Shown here piece after piece: positions 62,533 through 64,000 of a DNA stretch of 64,000 nucleotides. Location of the stretch: the NCBI GenBank assembly GCA_002212725.1, contig MTCR01000108.1:32113-96112 (forward strand). The letters are read 5' to 3'. This stretch comes from Sphingobacteriales bacterium TSM_CSM. GTDB taxonomy: Bacteria; Bacteroidota; Bacteroidia; Chitinophagales; UBA2359. The stretch's first letter is position 1, and the number at the start of each line of letters is the position of its first letter. Below the pieces are notes generated by a model that was given only the letters and a program-made list of their open reading frames with translations, did not search any database and had not been told where the DNA came from. Made by a program: the position numbers and the translations under genes.

Positions 62533-64000
62533 ATGAAAAATATTCGCTTGTTTTTTGCCGTTTTCCTGTTTTGCAGTTTCAGTGCTGCCTTGTATGGGCA
62601 AGCCGTTCCTATGGACTCGCTGGGCAATGTGTTTTACCCTGCTGGTTTAAGCAGTTTGTGGGGTTATACCGACGACCAGGGCCGTGAATATGCCTTGGTA
62701 GGCGCTGTTGACGGACTTTCAATAGTAGATATTTCGCAACCCGACAACCCGCAGGAGTTGTTTTTCCTGCCACAACCATCGGGTTTCTGGCGCGAAATTA
62801 AAACATGGCAGCACTATGCCTATGTAGCCAATGAAACCGATGGCGGTATTTTTATTGTTGACCTTGGCCAACTGCCCGATACGGTTTATACCGCAAACTA
62901 CACCGCCGATGGACTTATTAAAACATCGCACGCCTTGTGGATAGATGAATTTGGGTATGCCTATATTTCGGGATATAACAACATTGACGGAACCATACCG
63001 GTAAACAACCGGGGAGTAGCCATTCTTGACCTTAACGCTAACCCCATGAACCCAACATTGGTGAATACCTACACCGGACAATATGTGCATGATATGTATG
63101 TACGCAACAACATCATGTATGCCTGCGAAATTTATGTGGGGCAGTTTACCGTTATAGATGTAACCGATAAAAACAACCTTACCGTGCTGGCACACCAAAG
63201 CACGCCCAGCCTTTTTACCCATAACTGTTGGCTAAGCGATAACGGACAGTTTTTATTTACTACCGATGAAAAAAACAATGCCTTTGTAACCGCCTACGAC
63301 ATTAGCAATCTGAGCGATATAAAAGAAGTAGGGCGGTATAAATCGCACCCGGGCAGCAATTCTATGCCGCACAATGTACATGTGATAAACGATTTTCTGG
63401 TAATTTCCTATTACCGCGACGGGGTGCGCATTGTTGATGCACACGAACCCGATATACTGGTTGAAACCGAATATTTCGATACCTCACCGCTTGCCGGACC
63501 AGGGTCGCAGGGGTGCTGGGGCGTTTACCAGTTGTTTCCTTCGGGCAATGTTATTGCAAGCGACCGGCAGTTGGGGTTGTTCATTATGCAGCCGCAATAC
63601 AAACGCGCCGCATATCTCAGGGGTTATGCCTTAGATGCCGGAACGGGATTGCCTTTATCTGATGTAGCGGTTCAGATTGCCGGAACCGGGGTATCTGGTT
63701 TGTCAGATTTTACCGGCAATTTTAAAGCCGGTTTGCCTTCGGGTGGTTTTTACACGCTTCAGTTTTCAAAATACGGGTATGAAACGGTTACCTATACAGA
63801 TGTGCTTTTTACCGAAGGACAAACCCTTGACCTGAATGTTACGCTTAACCCCGAAACGCCCTACAACCTTACCGTGCAGGTTGCTGATGCTCAAAACGCG
63901 CAAGGCATTGAAAACGCTTTTGTGGAACTCAGCCACTCGCAAGGCGCTTACCAAAACCAAACCGGCACCACCGGAAATGCCCTGTTCAGCAACCTTTATA
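62533..64000 (+). CDS. Secreted LVIVD-repeat (choice-of-anchor B type) protein, 3' truncated by window
   Basis: The frame runs from ATG 62533 to the window edge without a stop (489 codons). A signal peptide (LFFAVFLFCSFSAALYG) opens it. Residues about 25-355 form a beta-propeller of LVIVD-type blades: GLSIVDISQPDNPQEL, GIFIVDLGQLPD, QFTVIDVTDKNN, VRIVDAHEPD, with GYAYISG and HVHVIND-like strands between. From about 360 a carboxypeptidase regulatory-like domain starts (YALDAGTGLPLSDVAVQIAG), then a second one (VADAQNAQGIENAFVELSH). Such proteins commonly end in a T9SS domain, which would lie beyond the window. Surface or extracellular; function unknown. Confidence 0.85.
   Translation, partial: MKNIRLFFAVFLFCSFSAALYGQAVPMDSLGNVFYPAGLSSLWGYTDDQGREYALVGAVDGLSIVDISQPDNPQELFFLPQPSGFWREIKTWQHYAYVANETDGGIFIVDLGQLPDTVYTANYTADGLIKTSHALWIDEFGYAYISGYNNIDGTIPVNNRGVAILDLNANPMNPTLVNTYTGQYVHDMYVRNNIMYACEIYVGQFTVIDVTDKNNLTVLAHQSTPSLFTHNCWLSDNGQFLFTTDEKNNAFVTAYDISNLSDIKEVGRYKSHPGSNSMPHNVHVINDFLVISYYRDGVRIVDAHEPDILVETEYFDTSPLAGPGSQGCWGVYQLFPSGNVIASDRQLGLFIMQPQYKRAAYLRGYALDAGTGLPLSDVAVQIAGTGVSGLSDFTGNFKAGLPSGGFYTLQFSKYGYETVTYTDVLFTEGQTLDLNVTLNPETPYNLTVQVADAQNAQGIENAFVELSHSQGAYQNQTGTTGNALFSNLY

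Overview
The window is a stretch of a Bacteroidota chromosome, probably from the Saprospiria/Chitinophagia side of the phylum. The evidence is type IX secretion (T9SS) cargo with C-terminal sorting domains (at 1, 46.6, 53.2 and 55.6 kb), a TonB-dependent receptor with a carboxypeptidase-like N-terminal domain, a fused E1 alpha/beta 2-oxoacid dehydrogenase, and many start regions carrying the Bacteroidota -7 box TAnnTTTG, sometimes with a TTTG -33 box 19-21 nt upstream. Shine-Dalgarno sequences are generally absent. No rRNA, tRNA or CRISPR array was found.

Layout. 0-6.2 kb: truncated M43 metalloprotease, a MITE-like element with terminal inverted repeats and target duplication, a TonB-dependent receptor and a membrane sulfatase-superfamily enzyme. 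6.5-18.1 kb: formate-tetrahydrofolate ligase next to the formate dehydrogenase accessory protein FdhD, a beta-propeller protein, a TPR lipoprotein, thrS, infC with a long leader and a non-ATG start, an SRPBCC protein, a NYN nuclease fused to a cold-shock-like domain, and a two-gene envelope operon. 18.2-23.0 kb: an LRR-Roc-COR (Roco) GTPase and a FadJ-type fatty-acid oxidation enzyme.

23.1-34.0 kb is the accessory island: a type III-B (Cmr) CRISPR effector operon on the minus strand, read cmr1-cmr2(cas10)-cmr3-[CARF/PD-(D/E)XK protein]-cmr4-cmr5-cmr6-[unknown 196 aa]-[hicA stub]-hicB-csx1-[small Rossmann-like protein, possible ring nuclease]. Cas10 keeps the GGDD cyclase motif but has no HD nuclease domain, so target sensing should act mainly through cyclic oligoadenylate. 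Two CARF effectors of different chemistry (HEPN RNase and PD-(D/E)XK nuclease) and a candidate off-switch are encoded with it. There is no cas1, cas2, cas6 or array, so crRNA must come from elsewhere. The cmr core is visibly AT-rich against its flanks. A decayed hicAB toxin-antitoxin module is welded onto the 5' end of csx1. This island is the best candidate for something new.

34.2-64 kb: a hypothetical protein, fused E1, a DUF1573 protein, an aminotransferase, a SirB1-like protein, topoisomerase I, penicillin-binding protein 1A, large secreted T9SS proteins, an amphipathic-repeat stress-type protein, a nitronate monooxygenase-like enzyme and esterase pair, a LOG-family protein, an OmpA lipoprotein, two mevalonate-pathway enzymes (mvaD, mevalonate kinase), a second decayed copy of the MITE-like repeat, a membrane protein, gltX, and a secreted LVIVD-repeat protein running off the right edge.

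Functions are assigned by reading motifs and family resemblance; no database search was possible. GC statements are by eye.
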